Shown here in pieces: positions 1 through 6,049 of a stretch of 7,808 bases of DNA. Each line of letters starts with the position of its first letter. Position 1 is the first letter of the stretch. This stretch comes from an uncultured Collinsella sp. GTDB taxonomy: Bacteria; Actinomycetota; Coriobacteriia; Coriobacteriales; Coriobacteriaceae. Made by a program: the position numbers and the translations under genes. The stretch is from positions 1 through 7,808 of the forward strand of contig USCN01000061.1 in NCBI GenBank assembly GCA_900553165.1. The letters are read 5' to 3'. The notes beneath the pieces are model-generated. The model saw only the letters and a program-made list of their open reading frames with translations, searched no databases and was not told the DNA's origin.

Positions 1-333
1 GCGGCGCCGGTCTGCCGGGTCGTTGACGATGAGCGCCTCCTCGAGCGGGATCACGCCTGCATCGGCATCACGTTCGTGCACTAAGATGCTGCGATGCAGG
101 TCGTCGTTGAAGCGCAGCGACTCCAGCGCAGACTCATTCAGTCCCTCGCCAAACACCGCGCTGCAGACCGATAGCAGAACCACCAGCAACGGGCCCCACA
201 GCGGCACCAGCACTATCACAGGCAGCATGTGCCCGCGCACCGGCAGCAGGCCCAACTTCATGAGCGTCCACAGCACCAGGCAAACCAGCGCATGAATCAG
301 CAGCAAGACGGCAGCAACGACAAGCGAGATCAA
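1..333 (-). CDS. pelE: PelE-like membrane protein, N-terminal part (cut by window edge)
   Basis: This is the first 111 codons of a gene that continues beyond base 1. The start is a TTG whose last two bases are the first two of the pelD stop codon. A GGTGAGGGGGG Shine-Dalgarno stretch lies about six bases upstream, and an in-frame stop lies just before that, so this is the only plausible early start. The product opens with two hydrophobic segments (about residues 2-27 and 37-61), followed by a soluble stretch containing VIPLEEALIVNDPADRR (94-110). Two N-terminal membrane helices followed by a LEEAL..ND...RR segment leading into TPR repeats is what I know of PelE, which partners PelD in the inner Pel synthase complex. 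The TPR part would lie outside the window. The overlap implies translational coupling to pelD. Assignment rests on this pattern plus position after pelD. Confidence 0.75.
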   Translation of the reverse strand, partial: MISLVVAAVLLLIHALVCLVLWTLMKLGLLPVRGHMLPVIVLVPLWGPLLVVLLSVCSAVFGEGLNESALESLRFNDDLHRSILVHERDADAGVIPLEEALIVNDPADRRR

Positions 334-2468
334 GCGGCACCCCCCTCACCGTCACCGGTGTAAGAGATGTGCTGCAACAGCGCCACGATATCCTCGCCGT
401 CGACGGGCTCCACCTCAATCTGCTTTTCGCTCAGGCGCTCGCGGATAATGGGCAGATCGCATGCCTTTGCCTGGCGCATAAGCAGGTAGAGCACGTCGCC
501 GTCGATCAGGCCCGCCGCATCGCTCTCGCGGATCGCCGACCCAATCGCGCCCACCAGCTCGCCGATAGGCTCCATGCCTGGTACCACGCGCAGGAGCAAA
601 AAACTCCCCATCTTGCCATCTGCCAGCGCCTGCTCGGCCGCGAGCTCTTGGCCAAAGGCAGCCTGCTTGAGCACGCAAGTGCCGTCAACGCAGCGTTTAT
701 CCTGTGCCACCGCCTCATAGTCAAAGGCACGGCCCAGCGCGCTTTCGACCAGGCCACACAAGATGCGGAACAGGTTTTGGTAATAGAGGGTCATTTGGTT
801 TTCGGCCGCGCGACGCACAAAGATCAACACGGCGGGTGCCCCATCGCGCTCGATCGTATATCCAAACATGGGAAGCCCCGGCATCAGTTCGCGGTTCACC
901 CACAGGTTCGAACGACCCCCGTCGCTCAAAAGAGGTGCAAGCTGCTCAAGCGTGAGCGAACGTGCGGCATCTTCGGCAATCGCGGGACTTGCCGCCACCA
1001 GGCGTGCAAATGCCCCGCCCGAAACATGGTAGATCGCCACCGAATCGTTCTCGAGGATCTCGCCCAGAAGCTCGCAGCACTTGCGATAGATGTCGCGTGG
1101 GTTGAGCACGTCGAGCTCCTGCGTCACGGCAAAGATCTTGCCAAAGCTGTCGTGGCGACCCACGATCTGGCGCCTGTACGCACGCTTGTCCTCGATCGCG
1201 TCGTGATAGAGCTGCGTAAGGAACGTATTGCGGTTGCGCACGAGCTCGTTTTGATCGCGCTCCGCCCTAATGGCTTCGCTGTTGCGCAGCTGCACATAGC
1301 CGCACACGGCACCCACAACAAAGTACGCAATAAACGGCAGCCAGTTGGACGGCTCGTAGAACAGGCCCTGGAAGGTATAGCCGTACAGAGTAAAGTAACT
1401 CGCAGCCAAACCCACCGACGCCAGCAGCGCCGCAACCAGGCCAAAGTCCAAGCCATACAGCGTGCCGATCAGCACCACGTAGAGCAGGCGATAATCGAGC
1501 ACGTTGAGCTGGGTCGATTGGGAGAACAAGCGCTCCAGCACTTCAAAGAGCACCCAGGCGGCTGCCGTCTCCAGGCATTTGACAGGCAGCGTGCGCATTT
1601 GAATGCGGTCGATGGCCGCGCGCAAGGGGTTGACCTTCTTTGCACGGCCAGCATCCCAGCGAGCCTGAATGGTCGAGAGGTCGCGCAGCAAGTCGTAGCG
1701 CTGAAACCAGCCATAGCGCACGCGAGCGCCGTCGCTGGCGGGCAGGGCGTAGCCGGCAGAATCGCCATAGGCAACTGAGAGCCCTGGGAACAGCGCCTTG
1801 AGGGCGTCGCCCACCTCACCCACCGTGTGATGGAAGGTATCGACTACGTCGAGCGTCTCAAAGTTAGCATTCCAGCTGTCGAAGATACGGCGTACCAGCA
1901 CCGAAAGCTCCTCGGCACACAGCAGGGGAAACGCCGCATCCTGCGCGCCCTGCAGAGCGGCCGATCCGGTTGAGCATGCGTCGAACATCGGCACCAAAAA
2001 CGGGTCCTCCAGCGCGGCAGACGCGGTATAGAGGAACGGCACGCGCAGGATCTTGGTCTGAACGCCCTCGCGAGCAGCGTAGTAGCGGCACAGGTCGTTG
2101 GCTGCGTGCGCGATAATGCCCTTGCCCGTTCGCCCCGCGGCATCGGCGGCACCCTCGGCACCCGCGGGCCCCGCTACATACAGCAGTTGGACCCGGCGAC
2201 CCGCGCACGTACGAAAGACCGAGCGCAGCAGCTCGATATCGCCCACGGAATCGGTATGCGGGGTAAGGTAATTAGACAGGTAAACCACGCGGTCGAACTC
2301 GTAGGCCTGATCCAGGTGCTGGAGGAGCTCTTTCCACGAGGCATGGGGCGACGACTCGTCGCGGCGCGCTTCCGCGGCAGCGACGACCTTAACGTGGTCC
2401 CCGGGGAACGCCTTGGCACAAAAGTCATCGTCAACATATGCGGTGTTGCCAACAACCAGCACCTCCAT
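330..2468 (-). CDS. pelD: PelD-like c-di-GMP receptor with N-terminal SDR-like domain
   Basis: A 712-aa fusion protein. Residues 1-235 resemble an extended short-chain dehydrogenase/NAD-epimerase fold (MEVLVVGNTAYVDDD, VVYLSN, ILRVPFLY), but the GxxGxxG nucleotide loop and the Tyr-x3-Lys pair are not recognisable, so it is probably not an active enzyme. Residues 303-393 hold about four membrane helices. A charged, probably coiled linker (395-440) leads to a GAF domain (about 455-580) and a GGDEF-like domain (595-705). In the latter, an RESD motif (647-650) sits exactly five residues before DGDVL (656-660), which replaces GGDEF: the inhibitory c-di-GMP site is kept and the cyclase site is lost, as in PelD of Pseudomonas. 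PelD binds c-di-GMP and activates Pel polysaccharide polymerisation at the membrane. The SDR domain is, as far as I recall, a feature of some Gram-positive forms. ATG is preceded by GGGGAGGAG at six bases. It overlaps pelE. Confidence 0.87.
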   Translation of the reverse strand: MEVLVVGNTAYVDDDFCAKAFPGDHVKVVAAAEARRDESSPHASWKELLQHLDQAYEFDRVVYLSNYLTPHTDSVGDIELLRSVFRTCAGRRVQLLYVAGPAGAEGAADAAGRTGKGIIAHAANDLCRYYAAREGVQTKILRVPFLYTASAALEDPFLVPMFDACSTGSAALQGAQDAAFPLLCAEELSVLVRRIFDSWNANFETLDVVDTFHHTVGEVGDALKALFPGLSVAYGDSAGYALPASDGARVRYGWFQRYDLLRDLSTIQARWDAGRAKKVNPLRAAIDRIQMRTLPVKCLETAAAWVLFEVLERLFSQSTQLNVLDYRLLYVVLIGTLYGLDFGLVAALLASVGLAASYFTLYGYTFQGLFYEPSNWLPFIAYFVVGAVCGYVQLRNSEAIRAERDQNELVRNRNTFLTQLYHDAIEDKRAYRRQIVGRHDSFGKIFAVTQELDVLNPRDIYRKCCELLGEILENDSVAIYHVSGGAFARLVAASPAIAEDAARSLTLEQLAPLLSDGGRSNLWVNRELMPGLPMFGYTIERDGAPAVLIFVRRAAENQMTLYYQNLFRILCGLVESALGRAFDYEAVAQDKRCVDGTCVLKQAAFGQELAAEQALADGKMGSFLLLRVVPGMEPIGELVGAIGSAIRESDAAGLIDGDVLYLLMRQAKACDLPIIRERLSEKQIEVEPVDGEDIVALLQHISYTGDGEGGAA

Positions 2469-2502
2469 GGCGTACTCCTCCCCTAAAATCCACTTCTGTC
2501 AT

Positions 2503-2555
2503 AGTCAAACATGCGTATTTTACGCTGTCAACGCGAGTTGGAACGCCTTTAAGGC
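2503..2555 (-). promoter_or_regulatory. Putative pelD promoter with two palindromes
   Basis: On the minus strand a perfect TTGACA hexamer (2531-2526) precedes pelD. No good -10 box follows: 17 bases away is TTGACT (2508-2503), and 19 bases away is GACTAT (2506-2501). The spacer contains the perfect dyad GCGTA-AAA-TACGC (2513-2525). A second dyad, GCCTT-A-AAGGC (2545-2555), lies just upstream of the hexamer. A weak -10 with dyads beside and inside the promoter would suit a regulated promoter, but the assignment is inference. Confidence 0.4.
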
Positions 2556-2814
2556 TGTTTTAAGAACTTTTTTAGAGGATGTGGGGACATCAAGAGTGCT
2601 AAATGAGCGACCAATTCGGAAGTGGGGTGAAAAACCGAGACCTGTCGACCAGACCCTAGTTTTGGGCACCCGCGACCTGCGGTTTTGTTGCCTGAAATCG
2701 GGCTATGCTCGGCGAGTTTCGATTTTTCTCCGCACTTCTCCTACGCACCGGATTTGCAATCGCGCATCATAATCCGCCAATCGCCCTAACCGGAAAGCCA
2801 ATCCACAGACTCGA
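2556..2814. other. Non-coding spacer between rloB and pelD with possible repeat element
   Basis: About 260 bases without a convincing gene on either strand. Several short inverted repeats occur. Plus-strand AAATCG and CGATTT (2696-2726) flank CTCG-G-CGAG. CCGC and GCGG flank AGGTC on the minus strand near 2670-2685. A near-palindrome CTGTCGACCAG lies at 2642-2652. No hairpin followed by a strong T-run was found on the minus strand to end the rloB message, so read-through towards pelD cannot be excluded. The block from about 2640 to 2745 has the look of a conserved intergenic repeat. I have a vague impression of having met similar sequence between genes in Collinsella, which is unverified. Confidence 0.35.
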
Positions 2815-3435
2815 CTAGCCAACCAGATACGGCCCGATTACATCGAAAATTTCGCCCACCTTGGTTGCAGGGTTTTGCGCAGATGGCTTAACGTTACCCA
2901 GCCCCCTATGGTATGTGACGAGGCGCCCAACACGCTGCAATGCCTCGCCTCGTTTGCCGTCCACCACCTCGAACAGCCCGTCCAAGTTCTTGCGGTACTC
3001 GATGCCCAGGTCTCTCGACATCTCCTGCGCGAGGACATGCTGGCAGTCGGACGCGGACATATGCGCGGTCGTGTAGCGAAAGTGCAGAAGCGGCCACAGC
3101 TCGAAGCAGGGGTTCGACCACAACGCATGGAAGGTCCTCGAACCGTCGGAGAGCTCGTTGCATTTGCGCTCCATCGCGTCAAAGTCGGACGCAGGAAAGT
3201 CATCCTTGTCATACACGAGCCACACATGGTCGAATGTCTCGGGCGCATAGCGGCAGTGTTCGACGGCGAAGTCAAGTAGGTCAAGCGTGTGTTTGCCGGT
3301 CCCCTTAACGACAATGGCAACCTTACGCTCGTTCGCCGCGCCCAACGCCGCACGCACACCCTCAAAGTAGCGAGGCTCGGTCTCCTTGCCCTCGCGCTTG
3401 CCGCTACGCCAGCCCTTCGACTTCTTCGCCAGCAT
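2815..3435 (-). CDS. rloB: RloB-family protein, second gene of a defence-type pair
   Basis: A 206-aa protein with RloB family landmarks: EGKETEPRYFEGV (15-27), VWLVYDKDDF (71-80), SNPCFELWPLLHF (107-119) and NPATKV (188-193). The family is usually about 200 residues, so length is normal. RloB proteins accompany AAA ATPases in phage-defence loci (lactococcal AbiLi/AbiLii and RloA/RloB). The acidic pattern of an early Glu (E15) followed by DxD (D76, D78) resembles Toprim nucleases such as those of the OLD and PARIS systems; that reading is inference. Oddly, the hydrophobic strand that normally precedes the EG motif (of the type ILIVC) is absent. The ORF starts KKSKGWRSGKREG, and no other frame supplies it. 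ATG starts one base after the ATPase stop, so the two are translationally linked. Confidence 0.85.
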   Translation of the reverse strand: MLAKKSKGWRSGKREGKETEPRYFEGVRAALGAANERKVAIVVKGTGKHTLDLLDFAVEHCRYAPETFDHVWLVYDKDDFPASDFDAMERKCNELSDGSRTFHALWSNPCFELWPLLHFRYTTAHMSASDCQHVLAQEMSRDLGIEYRKNLDGLFEVVDGKRGEALQRVGRLVTYHRGLGNVKPSAQNPATKVGEIFDVIGPYLVG

Positions 3436-3436
3436 G

Positions 3437-4654
3437 CTAATCCCACTCTTCGATGCGGGTGAGATACGGATCGGCGCCGTAGCGACCAGACAGGTATTGC
3501 TTGTCGAGAGCCGCGTTCTTGCTTACCAGATTACCGTTTGCCTCGTGGATGTCGGCGAGAGACCACAGTTGGCTCGCCTCCCCCTCGCCGCGCGCAGCGA
3601 ACCATATCTCGTCACGGCGGAACACATCGTTTCGCATGGTTGACACATCCTGGGACGAGAAGATGAGCTGCGCGCCACTCTTGTTGACCTCAGGATCCTT
3701 AAACAGCAGAATCACATAGCGAAGAAGCTTCGGGTGCAGTTTGGCGTCGAGCTCGTCTACCACAACGGTGCCACCACGCTCAAGCGCTGTCATCAGATAC
3801 GCAGCCAACCCCATGAGCTTCTGGGTTCCGGCAGATTCCTCGGATAAACGCAGCTCGTACGCCTTGTCGCCCACCTCGTGCCTCACGAAGACGCGCTGGC
3901 CGCTCCACTCCGGCGCCCTCTCCACTCTGAAGCCATCAATACGCACATCAACGGCGCACAAAAAACGCGTGACCTCGGGTGAGTCATCCTCGTCGAGCAA
4001 TTGTTCGAGCATCTGCTCCAGATAGGAGCTGTTATAGTTCAGGAACACCCCGTCAAGAAACCAGCTGGCAGCCTCCTTGACCACCGGCGCGTCAAAGTTG
4101 ATGCAGAGAAACGACAGGTACGGCAGGCTCGGGTTGAATCTCGCAGCCGTGACAAGCTTACGCAGAGTGGGACCAAGCTCAACCCCTGTGCCCTCGCGCT
4201 CGAACAGCATCGCTGTGCGTGACGCCCCCAATTTGCGCCGCCACAGTCCTTCGGACACAATCTCGTCCGCATGCACGGACAGGGCATAGCGGTACTCATG
4301 CTCACCTGCGCGATAGTAGAGCTCGAACTCGGTGGGCTTAGCAGCCGACACGTCATCGAACTCGAACGCAGAGCAACGGGGTATCGAAGAGCGGTTACCT
4401 TCTGGCACATCAGTGCTGGCAGACAACAATCTGATCGGCCTTGCCACCGCCGAACGAATATAGTCAAGAGCTTCGAGCAGGTTAGACTTGCCGCCAGCGT
4501 TAGGCCCGTACACCGCAGCTACCGGAAGGAAATTCTGCCCGTCAGGGCACTCTATGAGGGAACGCTCGAACTCCCTCATCGATGTTGCCTGCATGGAAAG
4601 CTCGGTCTCGTCGCGATAGGATCTATAGTTCCTGAAGGTGAACTGGCAAAGCAT
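3437..4654 (-). CDS. AAA/ABC-type ATPase, AbiLi/RloA-like defence protein
   Basis: A 405-aa ATPase of the OLD-like AAA_15/AAA_21 group. In this numbering the Walker A is GPNAGGKS (50-57), the ABC signature is ESAGTQ (273-278) and the Walker B is VVVDELD (297-303), followed by HP (307-308). The C-terminal YLSGRYGADPYL matches the YL.G.YGA.P ending common in AbiLi-type proteins. The switch position reads FSSQD (332-336), where relatives usually have His, so hydrolysis may be altered. Such ATPases sense infection and control a partner nuclease or RNA-acting protein; here that partner is the adjacent rloB. The ORF could begin up to seven codons earlier (ATG at 4675 or 4666). I chose the ATG at 4654 because GAGG lies three bases before it and the protein then starts MLCQFTFRNYRSY, like family members. 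Confidence 0.85.
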   Translation of the reverse strand: MLCQFTFRNYRSYRDETELSMQATSMREFERSLIECPDGQNFLPVAAVYGPNAGGKSNLLEALDYIRSAVARPIRLLSASTDVPEGNRSSIPRCSAFEFDDVSAAKPTEFELYYRAGEHEYRYALSVHADEIVSEGLWRRKLGASRTAMLFEREGTGVELGPTLRKLVTAARFNPSLPYLSFLCINFDAPVVKEAASWFLDGVFLNYNSSYLEQMLEQLLDEDDSPEVTRFLCAVDVRIDGFRVERAPEWSGQRVFVRHEVGDKAYELRLSEESAGTQKLMGLAAYLMTALERGGTVVVDELDAKLHPKLLRYVILLFKDPEVNKSGAQLIFSSQDVSTMRNDVFRRDEIWFAARGEGEASQLWSLADIHEANGNLVSKNAALDKQYLSGRYGADPYLTRIEEWD

Positions 4655-4708
4655 CGTCCTCAACATTCCTTTCATTGTTTTGAAAAGATATTTCAGAGTT
4701 TTTATTTG

Positions 4709-4736
4709 ATTATAGAGTTTAAGCAGGCTAAATCAA
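4709..4736 (-). promoter_or_regulatory. Sigma70-type promoter of the ATPase-rloB operon
   Basis: On the minus strand TTGATT (4736-4731) is separated by 16 bases from a perfect TATAAT (4714-4709). Transcription would start near 4702, leaving a leader of about 50 bases before the chosen start codon. The surroundings are AT-rich. No palindromic operator is evident. Confidence 0.7.
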
Positions 4737-4844
4737 GTGCTTGCTACACCAATGACAGCAGGCGCAAGGTGCCAAACCGCCCATACTCGACCATCCCATT
4801 GCCGGAATGGCGTTTAGCTAGCACGTTACGCATTACATGCATGG

Positions 4845-4880
4845 AAAAAGGGCAACACTCTATCAGAAAGCGTCACCCTT
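4845..4880 (-). terminator. Intrinsic terminator of the DUF2188 operon
   Basis: Minus-strand AAGGGTGACGCT (4880-4869) can pair over 12 positions, three of them G-U, with AGTGTTGCCCTT (4859-4848). The loop has nine bases and the stem is followed by more T residues (4847-4845). It lies downstream of the small minus-strand genes at 4925-5530 and upstream of the ATPase promoter, so it insulates the two operons. Confidence 0.7.
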
Positions 4881-4899
4881 AAAGCTCCCAAAGAGCTTT
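4881..4899. repeat. Short hairpin beside the terminator
   Basis: AAAGCTC and GAGCTTT form a perfect 7-bp inverted repeat with a 5-base loop. It directly abuts the terminator at 4845-4880. In the plus direction it is followed by T-rich sequence and could be a weak terminator. In the minus direction it would stack in front of the main hairpin. Confidence 0.45.
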
Positions 4900-4924
4900 T
4901 GTATTGAGATATGTACTCTACACC

Positions 4925-5065
4925 TCAATGAAGTGAACCATCATACCGCACCACCTCGTTTTCAAAACGCCCAAATATGCGCTCCAATGCGAACATCGAA
5001 TCGACAGCATCGTTTACAACCTTCACCGCAATGATGAAGTCATTTAACGACAGTGGGCACACCAT
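4925..5065 (-). CDS. 46-aa ORF of unknown function, related to the ORF at 7310-7513
   Basis: A 46-codon frame starting ATG GTG TGC and ending TGA, 31 bases downstream of the DUF2188 stop and just before a terminator. The product begins MVCPLSLNDFIIAVKVV and contains ALERIFGRFENEVVR. This matches the C-terminal half of the small ORF at 7310-7513 (LIDFSARVLLV...AAIRIFERFDNEASR), with about seven residues missing in the middle. Similar spacing of identical residues in two copies argues that the reading frame is, or was, translated. The function is unknown. It may be a shortened copy or a fragment; no strong ribosome binding site was seen before the ATG. Confidence 0.45.
   Translation of the reverse strand: MVCPLSLNDFIIAVKVVNDAVDSMFALERIFGRFENEVVRYDGSLH
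4954..5002. repeat. Diverged direct repeat, copy 1
   Basis: Plus-strand CCTCGTTTTCAAAACGCCC and following bases match 7351-7399 at about 39 of 49 positions, the first 28 bases at 26 of 28. It lies inside the 46-aa ORF and encodes its ERIFGRFENE segment on the minus strand, so it reflects an ancient gene duplication rather than a mobile repeat. Confidence 0.6.
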
Positions 5066-5096
5066 TACGGGCCGCTGTCGCTATGGAGCCGAACCC

Positions 5097-5324
5097 TTAT
5101 CCCCTCGGTGGGAAGGGGTCGTGGCCATGGGAATCCCTTGCGCGAATCCTTCCGTCGCGACGATGGACAATCAACTCCGATTCTTGATTGGAGCAAATGC
5201 GTCGACCGAGCTTTATCGCCTCGCTCTGGGTCGTCGTAACGAAAGAAGCGCGACTTGTTCCCTCGCCCTTAACCTGCCAATTGCCATCAGAACGCTTCGT
5301 AACGTGCTGATTTCTGCCTTTCAT
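5097..5324 (-). CDS. DUF2188 domain protein
   Basis: A 75-aa protein, MKGRNQHVTKRSDGNWQVK onward, that spans a whole DUF2188 domain: the N-terminal hV....dGnWqVKgeG, central TqseAi.lgr.i...q.sELivH, and the terminal RDGRI..rDSHGhDPFPPRG. DUF2188 proteins are small, widespread and of unknown function. The frame could begin two codons earlier at a GTG (5330) that overlaps the stop of the upstream ORF. I chose the ATG at 5324 because AAGGTG lies eight bases before it, whereas it is too close to the GTG. The overlap suggests translation coupled to the ORF at 5327-5530. The message probably ends at the terminator at 4845-4880. Confidence 0.85.
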   Translation of the reverse strand: MKGRNQHVTKRSDGNWQVKGEGTSRASFVTTTQSEAIKLGRRICSNQESELIVHRRDGRIRARDSHGHDPFPPRG

Positions 5325-5326
5325 AC

Positions 5327-5530
5327 TCACTTCACCTTCAATTCTGAACTCGCCGATATGTCTATAGCATGAGATATGTGACAGGTACCTTCGTGCCGAT
5401 TTTCAAAAGTGTAGCCACTGGCGCGGACATAAAATGAAGCGCACGCAACGAGCACGTTGATCTTTTTGTCTTCTGGCAACCCTGCAAACCAAAGCGAAAG
5501 AGCAGAAAGGGTGCTGAAGTTCACATCCAA
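5327..5530 (-). CDS. Hypothetical 67-aa protein upstream of DUF2188 gene
   Basis: A frame with no recognised family. It contains LSLWFAGLPEDKKINVLVAC followed by ASFYVRASGYTFE, which reads like a folded helical protein rather than a shadow frame. Its stop overlaps the region of the DUF2188 start. Only non-ATG starts exist (TTG at 5530 or GTG at 5524), both without a good ribosome binding site, and an in-frame stop lies immediately upstream at 5539-5537. The N-terminus sits where the plus-strand remnant at 5511-5896 begins, so the original 5' end may have been lost at a recombination junction. Function unknown; it may be a degraded gene. Confidence 0.45.
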   Translation of the reverse strand: MDVNFSTLSALSLWFAGLPEDKKINVLVACASFYVRASGYTFENRHEGTCHISHAIDISASSELKVK

Positions 5531-5896
5531 AGAAGCTCATATCGACGACCTGATGGACAGGCGCCTCCATATGAACGCAGCCGGCTACTACCATGGTCTA
5601 CCCGGCGAGCAGAGCGTTTCATTGGTAGCGTCTTTAGCGTACGGGATGGGCATCTACGCCAACTGGCTCTTGCCGATCTACTGCATGTTCACGGAGCAAG
5701 AGAGCAAGATCGCAAACAATACCGTCGTGATTACCGGGCGAATGATCGATGGGTTCCGGTGCGCCGACGCCAGATCGGTATCTTGCGATATGGCCACGTC
5801 GAGCGGCAGTTGAATCGCAAGATCGATTCTGGAGGTGACATTCCCTACACGGATGCCCCCGCACGGCCTCGCGCAGCCATGTCAAGCATGCTGTAA
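5511..5896 (+). pseudogene. Frameshifted remnant of an unknown plus-strand gene
   Basis: One frame reads VLKFTSKEAHIDDLMDRRLH, then MNAAGYYHGLPGEQ, later YGMGIYANWLLPIYCMFTEQE and TVVITGRMIDGFRCADA. After about base 5770 the plausible protein continues in another frame as QIGILRYGHVERQLNRKIDS, then GGDIPYTDAPARPRAAMSSML and a TAA stop at 5894-5896. The first frame instead meets TGA at 5811-5813. A single indel near 5765-5772 would rejoin them into about 128 residues. I do not know the family. No promoter or good ribosome binding site precedes it, and its start coincides with the divergent ORF at 5327-5530, so the 5' end is likely missing as well. It is the only sizeable plus-strand coding candidate in the window. 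Confidence 0.55.
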
Positions 5897-5905
5897 AATA
5901 TCGTC

Positions 5906-5936
5906 AAAAAAAGAGGGCCGACGCATCAACCCTCTT
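5906..5936 (-). terminator. Strong intrinsic terminator downstream of the abi gene
   Basis: Minus-strand AAGAGGG (5936-5930) and CCCTCTT (5917-5911) form a perfect 7-bp stem around a 12-base loop, followed immediately by further T residues (5910-5906). It lies 113 bases beyond the Abi_2 stop codon and would end both the abi message and the short RNA proposed at 5906-5967. Confidence 0.8.
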
Positions 5937-5967
5937 CAGGTGTCGCCCGAGAGCTTCCACCGCAATT
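5906..5967 (-). ncRNA. Candidate ~60-nt small RNA between abi gene and terminator
   Basis: A promoter-like pair (5974-6001) points at the terminator at 5906-5936, predicting a transcript of about 62 bases with no reasonable ORF. The 5' half can fold as a hairpin: GGTG (5963-5960) pairs with CACC (5944-5941), with an inner GCT/GGC stem and CTCG loop. The 3' half is the terminator hairpin. It starts 80 bases after the stop codon of an Abi_2 HEPN gene on the same strand. Some HEPN and other RNase toxins are held in check by RNA, so an antitoxin or guide role is conceivable, but that is inference. Alternatively this is only the 3' untranslated end of the abi message. Confidence 0.35.
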
Positions 5968-5973
5968 GGCTAT

Positions 5974-6001
5974 ATTCTACTCGATATCCTGTGTTTGTCT
6001 A
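5974..6001 (-). promoter_or_regulatory. Promoter-like sequence inside the abi 3' region
   Basis: On the minus strand TAGACA (6001-5996, five of six consensus -35 bases) is followed after 16 bases by TAGAAT (5979-5974, five of six consensus -10 bases). It is placed after the abi stop codon and before the terminator, so its only product would be a short RNA ending at 5906. Confidence 0.45.
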
Positions 6002-6049
6002 CGGGCCCCAACACAAGTGAAAACTATCTTCATCTTCAGACGCTGACTT

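Noticed and set aside
369..1778. A 469-codon plus-strand open frame opposite pelD.
   Set aside because: It is the antisense shadow of a GC-rich gene; its protein is rich in His, Gln and Arg and shows no domain, whereas the minus-strand frame has clear PelD domains.
2413..2772. A plus-strand frame of 119 codons spanning the pelD start and upstream spacer.
   Set aside because: It starts inside pelD in antisense, has no ribosome binding site, and its sequence looks random; it only reflects lack of stops.
4271..4882. A plus-strand frame of 203 codons across the ATPase start and its promoter.
   Set aside because: It overlaps the Walker A-coding part in antisense and runs through the promoter and terminator; no domain is visible.
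4977..5372. A plus-strand frame of 131 codons opposite DUF2188.
   Set aside because: The minus strand encodes a full DUF2188 domain here, so this is a shadow.
5434..5460. An 8-codon ATG mini-ORF (MKRTQRAR) before the plus-strand remnant.
   Set aside because: It has no ribosome binding site, lies antisense to the ORF at 5327-5530, and nothing supports a leader peptide.
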